From positions 273,990-337,989 of the forward strand of contig NZ_JABBFV010000003.1 in NCBI RefSeq assembly GCF_012927105.1: 64,000 bases of DNA, given 5' to 3'. The translations under genes were made by a program, and so were the position numbers. How positions within the stretch are numbered: the first letter of the stretch is position 1; each line of letters starts with the position of its first letter. This stretch comes from Sphingobium psychrophilum (lineage in GTDB: Bacteria > Pseudomonadota > Alphaproteobacteria > Sphingomonadales > Sphingomonadaceae). Below are positions 33,779-42,633 of this stretch, one piece after another. The notes beneath the pieces are model-generated. The model had not been told where the DNA came from. It did not search any database and was given only the letters and a program-made list of their open reading frames with translations.

Positions 33779-36607
33779 ATGGCTATCAAGCCGATTGCAC
33801 TGGGTTCCGCGTCCATGTTCGCGCTGATGCTGGCGGGTGCCGCCCACGCCCAGACCACGCCGACCCCCGTCGCGCCGCAGGCGGCGGATAACGAAGCCGC
33901 CGACATCGTCGTCACCGGCGTCCGCGCCTCGATCGTCGGTGCGCTCAACGTCCGCAAAAATTCGATCCAGATCGTCGATTCGATCGTGTCGGAAGACGTC
34001 GGCAAGCTGCCCGACAACAATGTCGTCGAAGCGCTTCAGCGCGTGACCGGCATCCAGGTCACCGACCGGGCCGGCGGCGAAGCGGCGACCATCACCATTC
34101 GCGGCCTGACCGATCCGCTCACCACGCTCAATGGCCGCAACATCTTTACGGCGGCTGGCACGTCCTTCGCGTTGCAGGATATCTCCGCCAACCTCGTCAA
34201 GCAGGTCGACGTTTACAAGACTCGTTCGGCCGACCAGCTGGAAACCGGCCTCGCTGGCCAGATCGACGTCCAGACCCGTCGCCCGCTCGACTTTGACGGC
34301 TTCACCATTTCGGGCCTGGCGCGCGGCGTCTATTCGGAACTGGCGGACAAATATAATCCCAACGTCGCCCTGCTCGTCAGCAACCGCTGGGAAACCGGCC
34401 TCGGCGACATCGGCTTCCTGGTGAATGGCAGCTATACCCGCGCCGAATTCCGCAACCAGAATTTGCAGGCAGGTGCCATGGTGCCGTTCGCCACCGAAAC
34501 TCCGCCTGCTGGATCAGGCCTGACGCCGCTGCAGCGCATCTTCCCCGGCGCCACCAATGAAAACTGGACGCCTGGCCTCGACGCGGGCCTGCCCACCGCG
34601 CCCGGATCGACGCTCAACATCAATGGCGTCGAAACGCCCTATTATCTCGCCCGCGACGCTGTCATCGCATCCGATGTCTATGGCAAGCGCGATCGGAAGG
34701 CGATCAACGCCGCGCTGCAATGGGCACCCAACGACAGCTCGGTCTATACCGCCGAAGTGTTCTACACGGGGTTCAAAGGCGAGACGTTCAACAGCCTGAA
34801 CTTCAGCTTCGTCGATTGGTGGGGCAACCTGCCTACTGACGTGGCAAACAGCTTCGAACTGTTCGAAGGCACCAACATCATCAAATCGCGTCGGGCAGGA
34901 GCCGTCGCGGGCTTCAACAGCGGTGACAGGGCGACCAGCCGCACCGATAGCTATGTCTATGCCCTCAACGCCAAGTGGGATGTGGGCGAACGCGGCAAGA
35001 TTTCGGCCGATATCGCCTATCAGGACAGCAAGAACGAGACGAGCTTCTTCGCCATCCGCACCGACCGCGGCCCGCTCGACATCGATGTCGATTTCAACGC
35101 CGGTGGTGGCCTGCCCGCCTATAGCTTCGGCAATCAGGACGTCCTGACCGACGCTAGCAAGTGGACCGTCGGCAACCTGTTCGATAGCGGCACCAAGAAT
35201 ACCGGTAGCGCGCTGACGATGATGCTGGACGGCGAATATAAATGGGACGAAGGCTTCCTGCGCCGCATTAAAGCGGGCTGGCGCTACGACAAGCGTTCGG
35301 CCGACAGCTATGTCCGCGATCAGGGTGCAGGCGGCCTTGGCATAACGCTTGACGCCTTTGGCGAAGGCACCCCTTTCACCAACGAAGGCTTCTTCGACGG
35401 TCGGGCGGACATACCGACCAGCTGGGTGCTGGCCGATCCGCGCAGCATGGACAGGGATGCCGTCCGCAACCTGTATCGCGCCGTCGCGCCCGGTCTGCTC
35501 CTGTCGGACCAGCTGAGCTTCGGCCGCGTGTTCGGCATCAAGGAAAGCAACCTGGCCGCCTATATCGTAGCCGATGCAGAGGTCGAGATTTTCGGGCGTC
35601 CGCTGCAATTGCAGGGCGGCGTGCGCTATGTCGCGATCGACACCGACTATGAATATTTCGACCGTGGCGCGAATTTCGCCCGGACCGGGGTATCGACCGG
35701 TTCCGACGATTTCCTGCCGTCGTTCACCGCGCGCTATGCCATCACTGACAATCTGCGCATCCGGTTCAACTATGGCAAAACGCTGCGTCGTCCGGCATTC
35801 GGCGACCTGAACCCCAATCTGGCGCTCGGCGGCGATCTGTCGCGCATCGGCTTTGGCACCGGGTCTTCGGGCAACCCCAATTTGCGGGCGACCAAGTCGG
35901 AGAATATGGATTTGGCGATCGAATGGTATTTCGACCGCAACAGCGCTATCTACGCCACCGCCTTCCGCCGCAAGATCGAAGGTCTGGTCGTGCCGCTGAC
36001 CGTGCGGGAATTCATCCCGGACAACTATCTGCCGCGCAACGAAACCTATACCGAATTTTTCAACATCACCCGTCCGGCGAACGCCTCCAACGGTACGCTA
36101 AAGGGTCTGGAACTGGGGCTGACCTACTTCCCCTCCTACCTGCCCCCCGTCCTCGACGGGTTGGGCTTCACCGGCAGCGCGACGATCCTGGATTCCGAAC
36201 AGACGATCCCGGTCGTCAACAATGCAGGCGAAATCACCGGCACGGCCAAGTCCGCCTTCTTCGGTGTGTCGAAGCTCTCCTACAACGCCACGCTGGCCTA
36301 CGATAAGGGTCCGGTCGGTGCCCGCCTGTCCTATATCTGGCGCAAGGGCTTCCTGAACAACAATGAAGCCCGCGCATTCGCCAACCCGATCGGCATGTGG
36401 CGTGCGCCTGAAAAGAGCCTGGACTTCCAGCTCACCCTGAACCTGAACGAAGATATCGGCATCACCTTCGACGCGGTGAACATCACCAAGGCGAAGCAGC
36501 AGAATTATTACAAGTTCGGCGATGTCGGCAACCCGACCGAGTTCAACTCCAGCACGCTGCTGATCGACCGCACCTTCGCTCTGGGTGTCCGTTTCAAGTT
36601 CGACTAA
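33779..36607 (+). CDS. TonB-dependent receptor, carbohydrate-type
   Basis: 942 aa outer-membrane transporter. A signal peptide ends near AHAQ. The plug domain begins ADIVVTGVRASIVGALNVRK and has SIVSEDVGKLPDNNVVEALQ and TIRGLTDPLTTLNGR. The long barrel ends in RTFALGVRFKFD with a terminal aromatic-containing strand. The plug motif is that of the large Xanthomonas/Caulobacter receptor family often found in sugar loci. It probably imports arabino-oligosaccharides. ATG 33779 has GGGGAGGA upstream. Sites 3 and 4 lie in its promoter region. Confidence 0.93.
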   Translation: MAIKPIALGSASMFALMLAGAAHAQTTPTPVAPQAADNEAADIVVTGVRASIVGALNVRKNSIQIVDSIVSEDVGKLPDNNVVEALQRVTGIQVTDRAGGEAATITIRGLTDPLTTLNGRNIFTAAGTSFALQDISANLVKQVDVYKTRSADQLETGLAGQIDVQTRRPLDFDGFTISGLARGVYSELADKYNPNVALLVSNRWETGLGDIGFLVNGSYTRAEFRNQNLQAGAMVPFATETPPAGSGLTPLQRIFPGATNENWTPGLDAGLPTAPGSTLNINGVETPYYLARDAVIASDVYGKRDRKAINAALQWAPNDSSVYTAEVFYTGFKGETFNSLNFSFVDWWGNLPTDVANSFELFEGTNIIKSRRAGAVAGFNSGDRATSRTDSYVYALNAKWDVGERGKISADIAYQDSKNETSFFAIRTDRGPLDIDVDFNAGGGLPAYSFGNQDVLTDASKWTVGNLFDSGTKNTGSALTMMLDGEYKWDEGFLRRIKAGWRYDKRSADSYVRDQGAGGLGITLDAFGEGTPFTNEGFFDGRADIPTSWVLADPRSMDRDAVRNLYRAVAPGLLLSDQLSFGRVFGIKESNLAAYIVADAEVEIFGRPLQLQGGVRYVAIDTDYEYFDRGANFARTGVSTGSDDFLPSFTARYAITDNLRIRFNYGKTLRRPAFGDLNPNLALGGDLSRIGFGTGSSGNPNLRATKSENMDLAIEWYFDRNSAIYATAFRRKIEGLVVPLTVREFIPDNYLPRNETYTEFFNITRPANASNGTLKGLELGLTYFPSYLPPVLDGLGFTGSATILDSEQTIPVVNNAGEITGTAKSAFFGVSKLSYNATLAYDKGPVGARLSYIWRKGFLNNNEARAFANPIGMWRAPEKSLDFQLTLNLNEDIGITFDAVNITKAKQQNYYKFGDVGNPTEFNSSTLLIDRTFALGVRFKFD

Positions 36608-36613
36608 GCGCCC

Positions 36614-36692
36614 CATGGGACGCGGCGTCTCCTCGCCGCGTCCCATGATTGGCGGCCGTATCGGGACACTCTCCAGTTCCGATACGGCCGCC
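36614..36692 (+). terminator. Tandem perfect hairpins after the TonB receptor
   Basis: Two consecutive 14-bp perfect stems. The first is CATGGGACGCGGCG/CGCCGCGTCCCATG (36614-36647, 6-base loop), the second GGCGGCCGTATCGG/CCGATACGGCCGCC (36651-36692, 14-base loop), followed by ATATTTGTTTG. They probably limit read-through from the very abundant receptor message into the hydrolase gene. Confidence 0.75.
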
Positions 36693-36723
36693 ATATTTGT
36701 TTGTGGATCATAGGGAGGATGCG

Positions 36724-38748
36724 ATGCGCGCCGTGAAGATGCTGCTGCTGGCCGGGGCCGCGACGAGCGGGATCGGCGCAGCGGCACCGCAACCAGCGAT
36801 GGACGTGGCTGCCATCGCCGCCCAGCGCTTCGGCAACGACGCGCCCTGGTATCGGGACCGCATCCCCTTCTTCGAATCGGCCGATCCCAAGATCGACGCC
36901 GTCTATTATTATCGCTGGCAGGTCTATCGCGCGCATCAGCGCGACCTGGGTGCTGAGGGCTATATCACCACCGAATTTGCCGACGATGTCGACTGGCAAC
37001 GCCATCCCTATGCCAGCCTGAACGACGCCAGCGGATTCCATATCGGCGAAGGGCGCTGGCTGAACGACCGCCGCTTCGCCGACGATTATATCAATTTCAT
37101 GTATCGCAGCGGCGGCAACGATCGCCATTTCACCGATCATATGGCCGACAGCGTCTGGGGCCGCTATCTGGTCGACGGCGACCGCGCGGATGTGGTGGAA
37201 CATCTGCCCGTCATGAACCACATCTACCGGCTGTGGGACGATAAATATGACTTCGACAAGGGCCTCTATTTCGTAGAGCCGCTACTCGACGCCACCGAAT
37301 ATACCGTCTCCTCGATCGATGCATCGGGCGGCAAGGATGGGTTCCGCGGCGGCGACGCCTTCCGCCCCTCAGTCAACGCCTATATGTTCGCCAATGCCCG
37401 CGCACTGGCGAAAATGGCGGCGATGGCGGGCGACACGGGACTCGCCGCCGATTACACTACCCGCGCCGAAGCCTTGCAAAAGCGCGTGCTGGCCGACCTG
37501 TGGAGCGAGAAACTCACCCATTTCATCGACCGCCACCAATCGCGCAAGAATGATTTCGTCCGCTACTGGGAGCCGATCCGCAACCGCGAACTGGTCGGCT
37601 ATCTGCCCTGGATGTTCGACCTCGTCCCCGACGACGCCAAATATGCCGCGGCCTGGGCACACCTGCTCGACCCCGCCTCGCTCGCCGGCAACGCGGGGAT
37701 GCGGACGGTCGAGGCGAATTACGAATATTATATGCGCCAATATCGCTATCTGGGCACCGCGCCGGAATGTCAGTGGAACGGCCCGATCTGGCCCTATCAG
37801 ACGACGCAGATACTGTATGGCATGGCGAACCTGCTCGATCATGCGAAGGCGACCGGTCCTATCACCCGCAGCGCCTATATGCGTCTGCTGCGCCAATATG
37901 CCGCGCTCCATTATCAGGGGGACCGCCTGGACATCGAGGAGGATTATCACCCCGAAACCGGCACGCCGATCGTGGGCCTGGACCGCAGCCACCATTATTT
38001 CCATTCCGGTTTCAACGATCTTGTCCTGACCGGACTGGTCGGCATCCGCCCCCGCGCCGACGACCTGCTGGAGGTAAACCCGCTGCTGCCCGATACGGCC
38101 GACGCCCAGGCCCTCGCCTGGTTCCGGGTGCAGGACGTACCCTATCATGGCCACAAGGTCGCGGTGACATGGGACGTGGACGGTCGCCATTATAAGCGTG
38201 GCAAGGGTCTGTCGATCGAAGTGGACGGCCAGGAAGTCGCCCGCCGCGACACGCTGGGCCGCGTCGAAGTACCGGTCGCGCGCGCCGCCACCCCGGCCAT
38301 CGCCCGCCCGATCAACCGCGCGGTGCAACTGGTCCGCGGCCAGTTCCCGATCGGGTCGGCCTCCAGCAACAGCGACCCGGAAAATATCCATGACGCGATA
38401 GACGGGCGGACATGGTTCTTGCCCGAATTGCCCAACGGCTGGTCGTCGTCGCCGTCTCCGGCCCCGCAATGGTACGCCATCGACTTGGGCAAGCCGGTCG
38501 ATCTCGCCCGTGCCGAACTCGCCTTCTTCGCCGACGGCAAGGGTTTCGCCGTCCCCCAAAGCTACCGGCTCCAGGCTTGGATCGATGGCGACTGGCGCGA
38601 CGTCGCCACGCCCAAGGGCAGCCCGATCGCCAACGGCATCACCGACATAAGCTGGCCGCGACTGCGCACCGGCAAGGTCCGCCTGCTCTTCACCCAGCCC
38701 AGGGGAAAGGCGACCCGCCTGGCGGAATTTAAACTGTTTGAAAGGTGA
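36724..38748 (+). CDS. Exported glycoside hydrolase, (alpha/alpha)6-barrel, with F5/8C-like C-terminus
   Basis: 674 aa with a signal peptide (about residues 1-20). The N-terminal 480 residues resemble the MGH1/GH63-like (alpha/alpha)6 toroid: YYYRWQVYRAHQRDLGAEGY, WDDKYDFDKGLYFVEPLLDA, ECQWNGPIWPYQTTQILYGM and HYFHSGFNDLVLTGLVGIRP. The C-terminal 150 residues (SASSNSDPENIHDAIDGRTW, then WYAIDLGKP) look like a discoidin/F5-8C domain. The family and substrate are uncertain; context suggests an arabinan or pectin side-chain fragment. AGGGAGGATGCG precedes the ATG. It lies downstream of the receptor and its tandem hairpins. Confidence 0.75.
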   Translation: MRAVKMLLLAGAATSGIGAAAPQPAMDVAAIAAQRFGNDAPWYRDRIPFFESADPKIDAVYYYRWQVYRAHQRDLGAEGYITTEFADDVDWQRHPYASLNDASGFHIGEGRWLNDRRFADDYINFMYRSGGNDRHFTDHMADSVWGRYLVDGDRADVVEHLPVMNHIYRLWDDKYDFDKGLYFVEPLLDATEYTVSSIDASGGKDGFRGGDAFRPSVNAYMFANARALAKMAAMAGDTGLAADYTTRAEALQKRVLADLWSEKLTHFIDRHQSRKNDFVRYWEPIRNRELVGYLPWMFDLVPDDAKYAAAWAHLLDPASLAGNAGMRTVEANYEYYMRQYRYLGTAPECQWNGPIWPYQTTQILYGMANLLDHAKATGPITRSAYMRLLRQYAALHYQGDRLDIEEDYHPETGTPIVGLDRSHHYFHSGFNDLVLTGLVGIRPRADDLLEVNPLLPDTADAQALAWFRVQDVPYHGHKVAVTWDVDGRHYKRGKGLSIEVDGQEVARRDTLGRVEVPVARAATPAIARPINRAVQLVRGQFPIGSASSNSDPENIHDAIDGRTWFLPELPNGWSSSPSPAPQWYAIDLGKPVDLARAELAFFADGKGFAVPQSYRLQAWIDGDWRDVATPKGSPIANGITDISWPRLRTGKVRLLFTQPRGKATRLAEFKLFER

Positions 38749-38837
38749 AAGACGAAGCAGCGGCCGGAACCCTCCATTGCCGCCCGATCTTCTCTGGCCA
38801 CCGCAGGAAAGGGATGATACACCTCGAAATAAGTTAA

Positions 38838-39509
38838 ATGACGCAGATACTCGCCCCTTCCCGCCCCGGCATTTATGCTCGCGGCACCGAAACGGTCGAC
38901 GCCATCCTCAAGGCGGCGATGGACGTGCTGATTGACGAAGGGGCGGATGCCTTCACCATCCGCCGCATCGCCGCGCGTTGCGACATGAAGGTAGGCAATG
39001 TCAGCTATCATTTTCCCCGCAAGGAAATGCTGATCCAGGTGCTTCTGGATGAGCTGGTCGACAGCTATGGCAAGCTGCTCGACGCCGTCGTGCACAAGCC
39101 CGGCCTGACCGCGGAAGAACGACTGAAGCTGGTCATCATCCTCTGCCTCGACGATATCGGGTCGAAACGCACGACCCATTTGTTCACCGAACTTTGGGCG
39201 CTGGCCAATCACAACCCCTTCGTCGCCGACCGGGTCAAGGCTTTCTACGACCGGGTCCATGGCGTGATCGGCGACCATGTTGCCGCGATCAATCCGGCGC
39301 TGTCGCCCGACGACGTCCGTACCGTGGCCCTGTTCATCAGCGCGACGATGGAGGGCGCAACGCCCTTCCTGGGCCATGGCAAGCCCTGGGCCGACAAGAT
39401 GCCCGCCTTCACCGCGCTCGCTGTGCAATCGCTGGTGGCGCTGGCCCGCAATGCAACCTCGGCGGACATCGCCGCCCTCGCCCCGGCGCGCGAACCCGAA
39501 CTGGCCTGA
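38838..39509 (+). CDS. TetR-family transcriptional regulator
   Basis: 223 aa. The N-terminal HTH (ETVDAILKAAMDVLIDEGAD, then FTIRRIAARCDMKVGNVSYH) is typical TetR, and the helical C-terminal domain would bind a ligand. It is encoded 119 bases upstream of the amine dehydrogenase genes and in the same direction; an imperfect palindrome lies in that gap (39522-39547). I therefore link it to the amine cluster rather than to the sugar locus behind it. This link is inference. Confidence 0.85.
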   Translation: MTQILAPSRPGIYARGTETVDAILKAAMDVLIDEGADAFTIRRIAARCDMKVGNVSYHFPRKEMLIQVLLDELVDSYGKLLDAVVHKPGLTAEERLKLVIILCLDDIGSKRTTHLFTELWALANHNPFVADRVKAFYDRVHGVIGDHVAAINPALSPDDVRTVALFISATMEGATPFLGHGKPWADKMPAFTALAVQSLVALARNATSADIAALAPAREPELA

Positions 39510-39521
39510 CGGCAAACGCTG

Positions 39522-39547
39522 CGTCGCAACATTTATTTGTTGCTACG
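39522..39547. promoter_or_regulatory. Palindrome upstream of aauB, candidate TetR operator
   Basis: CGTCGCAACA and TGTTGCTACG around TTTATT, 9 of 10 positions symmetric, 81 bases before the aauB ATG and 13 bases after the tetR stop. Confidence 0.45.
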
Positions 39548-39627
39548 TCATTTCGCCCCCTTGACCAAATCTGGACAGCTGTCAAACCTTGTCCCCGGCG
39601 CAGCAGGGATCAGGGGGATCAGCCAGC

Positions 39628-40803
39628 ATGTCGAAGACCAGTTTCAGGATATTCGCCGCCGCCCTCTGCGGATCGCTGCTTGCCAGCGCCGCATTGGCGC
39701 AGGCCGCACCGGCCGACACCAAGGCTTCGGTCGAACCCGAAGAATCCGACACGTTGACCATCGACCCGCCCAAGCCGACATGGTTCTTTGTCGACGGCGG
39801 ATGGGACATGCCGGGCACCAGCATCTTCGACGGCGAAAGCGGCAAGATGAAGGGGATGGTCGAAACCCGGCGGCTCGCCGACATGGCGATCGATCCGGCC
39901 GGCAAATATTATTATGTCGCCGAAACCATCTGGTCGAAAAACGACCGTGGCACGCGGCAGGACATGGTCACCGTCTATGACAGCAAGACGCTCAACCTGG
40001 TCACGGAAATCGCGATGCCGGGTCGCCTGCTGATCGGATCGCGCAAGAATAATTTCATCATCAGCGACGATGGCAAGACCGGCTATATCTATGATTTCAG
40101 CCCGACATCGGGTGTGAACATCGTCGACCTGGCCAAGCGCAAGCTGATCACCGCGATCGAACTGCCCGGCTGCGCCAGCCTGATGCCCAATCCGGGCGTC
40201 GGCTTCTCCGCGCTCTGTTCCGACGGATCGATCGCAACCGTGGCGATCAAGGGGACGAAGGGGGACATCACCCACACCGCCCCCTTCTTCGCCGCCAGCG
40301 ACGATCCGATCTTCGACAATTTCGCCTATGACCGGATCAAGAAGCAGACGACTTTCCTGACCTATACCGGCCAGATCTACACCGCGAAGATCAGCGCGAC
40401 GCCGACCGTGTCCGCGCCCTTTTCGATCCAGGCGGCAGCCGGCATCCGCGTCGGCGACGCCAAGCCGCTCGACGTCAACTGGTATCCGGGCGGCCGTCAA
40501 CCGATGGCGCTGCACCGCGCGACTGGCATGTTGTTCGTGCTGATGCACAAGGGCGAATATTGGTCGCACAAGGCGTCGGGCGACGAAGTATGGCAGGTCG
40601 ATGTCGCCGCGCAGAAGGTGGTCAAGCGCTTCGTGCTCAAGGAGCCGATGAACAATATCGAAGTGTCCCAGACCGAAAATCCGCTGCTCTACATGAACGG
40701 CGAAAAGGGCGAAGTGCATGTGATGGACGTCGCCACCGGCGAGGAAAAGCACAAGATCGAGAAGGCCGGTGGCGGCATCATCACCGTGCTGGAGCCGTCC
40801 TGA
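39628..40803 (+). CDS. aauB: Amine dehydrogenase large (beta-propeller) subunit
   Basis: 391 aa with a signal peptide (ending ALAQ). The mature chain is the seven-bladed propeller of the MauB/AauB family: TWFFVDGGWDMPGTSIFDGE, RRLADMAIDPAGKYYYVAET, GRLLIGSRKNNFIISDDGK and NNIEVSQTENPLLYMNGEKG. With the small subunit it oxidatively deaminates primary amines in the periplasm. ATG 39628 is preferred over 39589, giving a proper leader. First of a tightly packed run B-E-D-A. Whether methylamine or aromatic amines are the substrate depends on the small subunit, which looks aromatic-type. Confidence 0.92.
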   Translation: MSKTSFRIFAAALCGSLLASAALAQAAPADTKASVEPEESDTLTIDPPKPTWFFVDGGWDMPGTSIFDGESGKMKGMVETRRLADMAIDPAGKYYYVAETIWSKNDRGTRQDMVTVYDSKTLNLVTEIAMPGRLLIGSRKNNFIISDDGKTGYIYDFSPTSGVNIVDLAKRKLITAIELPGCASLMPNPGVGFSALCSDGSIATVAIKGTKGDITHTAPFFAASDDPIFDNFAYDRIKKQTTFLTYTGQIYTAKISATPTVSAPFSIQAAAGIRVGDAKPLDVNWYPGGRQPMALHRATGMLFVLMHKGEYWSHKASGDEVWQVDVAAQKVVKRFVLKEPMNNIEVSQTENPLLYMNGEKGEVHVMDVATGEEKHKIEKAGGGIITVLEPS

Positions 40804-40805
40804 CC

Positions 40806-41342
40806 ATGGCTTTGGCGGAGCAGATGCTGGCCCTGTCAGGCCTTGCCGCCTCGATCGCCGTCGGCCTGTTCTTCCTGGTCGCGGGCATCGACCAGTGGCG
40901 TCATCGCGCGCTGCTGCCCGGCGTGATCGCCAATTATCGCCTGCTGCCCCGGCGGCTGATCGTCCCCGCCGCCCGGCTGCTGCCCGTGGTGGAGGTCGCC
41001 ACCGGCGCGGCGTTGCTGGTCGGCCTGCGCCCGTTGCCGCAATTGCTGGGAATAGCGCTGCTGCTGCTGTTCGCCGCGGCGATGGCGATCAACATCCTGC
41101 GGGGGCGCGGCCATATCGATTGCGGCTGCGGCCATGGCGCGCTGCGCCATGCGATAGGCTGGCCGCTGGTCATCCGCAACGGCGCGCTCGCCGCGCTGCT
41201 GGCGCTCCGCCTGCCCACGCCACCCGCCTTCGGCGCGATCGACCTCGCCACGGCCTTTGCCGCCGGTGTCGCCATCGCGCTCCTTTGCCTGCTCTTCCAG
41301 TCGCTGGCCGCGCTCGCCGCCTCGCCCGCTCATCGGAGATAA
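40806..41342 (+). CDS. aauE: MauE/AauE-family membrane protein
   Basis: 178 aa with four predicted membrane helices (about residues 10-28, 50-70, 72-95 and 140-165) and a cytosolic or periplasmic CGCGHG cysteine pair (DCGCGHGALRH). MauE-type proteins are thought to work with MauD in forming the many disulfides of the small subunit. The start is two bases after the aauB stop, so translation is coupled. The gene lies inside a longer open frame from 40560, whose first part is antisense-like and is not used. Confidence 0.88.
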   Translation: MALAEQMLALSGLAASIAVGLFFLVAGIDQWRHRALLPGVIANYRLLPRRLIVPAARLLPVVEVATGAALLVGLRPLPQLLGIALLLLFAAAMAINILRGRGHIDCGCGHGALRHAIGWPLVIRNGALAALLALRLPTPPAFGAIDLATAFAAGVAIALLCLLFQSLAALAASPAHRR

Positions 41343-41344
41343 CC

Positions 41345-41947
41345 ATGCTCACCTCGCTGATCGTCTCCCAGATCCTGTCATGGATCGTCATTATCGGCCT
41401 CGTCGTCGCGCTGCTGGCGCTGGCGCGGCAGGTCGGCGTGCTGCACATCCGCGTGGCGCCTGCCGGCGCGCTCGCCACCAGCGGCGGCCCGGCAGTCGGC
41501 GGCGCGATCGGCGCGATCCCGGCCACCACGCTCGACGGCCAATCGGTCAGCGTCGGTGGCCATGCCCATGGCGTGCCGTTGCGGCTCCTGCTGTTCGTGT
41601 CGGCGCAATGCCCGCTGTGCAAGGCGGTGATCCCGATGGCGACCAGCTTCGCCCGCGCCGAGCGCGTGGCGTTGACCTTCGTGGGCGATGACGACGCCGG
41701 AGCACAGCGCGCCATGATCGCGCAGCACGGGCTGGAGGGCCATGCCTTCCTCAACGGACCCGAAGTGGGCCAGGCGTACCAGGTCGCCAAGCTGCCCTTC
41801 GCGGTGCTGCTGGACGAAGAAGGGACGATCCTGTCGAAGGGGCTGGTCAACAGCCGCGAACATCTCGAAAGCCTGGTGGTCGCGCATGAAATGGGCATCG
41901 CCACGGTGCAGGATTATATTGGCGGGCTGAAGGCGCAGGCGGCCTGA
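41345..41947 (+). CDS. aauD: MauD/AauD-family thiol-disulfide protein
   Basis: 200 aa. One N-terminal membrane helix (ILSWIVIIGLVVALLALA) and a periplasmic thioredoxin-like domain with redox motif CPLC in FVSAQCPLCKAVIPMATSF and the cis-Pro loop KLPFAVLLDEEG. It should introduce or shuffle disulfides in the small subunit. The ATG is two bases after the aauE stop. Family position (after E, before A) is the usual one. Confidence 0.88.
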   Translation: MLTSLIVSQILSWIVIIGLVVALLALARQVGVLHIRVAPAGALATSGGPAVGGAIGAIPATTLDGQSVSVGGHAHGVPLRLLLFVSAQCPLCKAVIPMATSFARAERVALTFVGDDDAGAQRAMIAQHGLEGHAFLNGPEVGQAYQVAKLPFAVLLDEEGTILSKGLVNSREHLESLVVAHEMGIATVQDYIGGLKAQAA

Positions 41948-41969
41948 CGGCAGAAATGGGGGCAAGTTC

Positions 41970-42515
41970 ATGAAAAAGTTCAACGCCGACAGCATGGGCG
42001 AAAAATTGCTGCGCAAATTCGCCGGGGCCAGTTCGCGCCGCTCGATGCTCTCGCGCCTGGGAGCCGCGCTGGTCGCCGCCCCCGTTTTCCCGCTGCTGCC
42101 GGTCAGCCGCGCAGAGGCCGCCAAGCCCGATCGCTCGCCCGAAACCAAGACTTTCTTCGCCCGCACCGCGCAGACGAAGGACGATACCAAATGCGACTAT
42201 TGGCGCTATTGCGCGATCGACGGGGCGCTCTGCACCTGTTGCGGCGGCGGCATCCACAGCTGCCCGCCCGGCGCGGAGCCTTCCCCCGTTTCCTGGGTCG
42301 GCACCTGCATCAACCCGGATGATGGCAAGGCCTATCTGATTGCCTATCGCGACTGTTGCGGCAAACCCGCCTGCGGCCAATGCGGCTGCGACAATACCGA
42401 TCGCGAGACGCAACTCTATGTGCCGCAACTCAACAATGACGTGATCTGGTGCTTCGGCACCAGCAGCATGGATTATCATTGTTCCACCGCGGTTCTGGTA
42501 GGCGCGGCAAGCTAA
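41970..42515 (+). CDS. aauA: Amine dehydrogenase small subunit, TTQ-bearing
   Basis: 181 aa. A long leader with twin arginines (SSRRSMLSRLGAALVAAPVF) exports it folded or partly folded. The mature region has 14 cysteines and both tryptophans that form tryptophan tryptophylquinone: W in SPVSWVGTC and W in NNDVIWCFG. The CTCCGGG and DCCGKPACGQCGC stretches resemble the aromatic amine dehydrogenase form more than methylamine dehydrogenase, while VIWCFG is more like the methylamine type. Assigned as aromatic-type with moderate certainty. A family B repeat follows. Confidence 0.9.
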   Translation: MKKFNADSMGEKLLRKFAGASSRRSMLSRLGAALVAAPVFPLLPVSRAEAAKPDRSPETKTFFARTAQTKDDTKCDYWRYCAIDGALCTCCGGGIHSCPPGAEPSPVSWVGTCINPDDGKAYLIAYRDCCGKPACGQCGCDNTDRETQLYVPQLNNDVIWCFGTSSMDYHCSTAVLVGAAS

Positions 42516-42543
42516 GGCCACTTATGGCGCATCGTCCAAGTCA

Positions 42544-42612
42544 CCGTTCGCTTCGAGCGAAGTCGAGAAGCCTTTGCGCGACCGTTTCTCGACTCCGTTC
42601 TAAACGAACCGG
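42544..42612. repeat. REP-like inverted repeat, family B (copy 2)
   Basis: CCGTTCGCTTCGAGCGAAG and the degenerate partner CTCGACTCCGTTCTAAACGA, between aauA and the cytochrome gene. Related copies are at 19206-19276 and 57206-57279. Confidence 0.75.
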
Positions 42613-42633
42613 TGGTGGCGCGGTATCTCGCTA

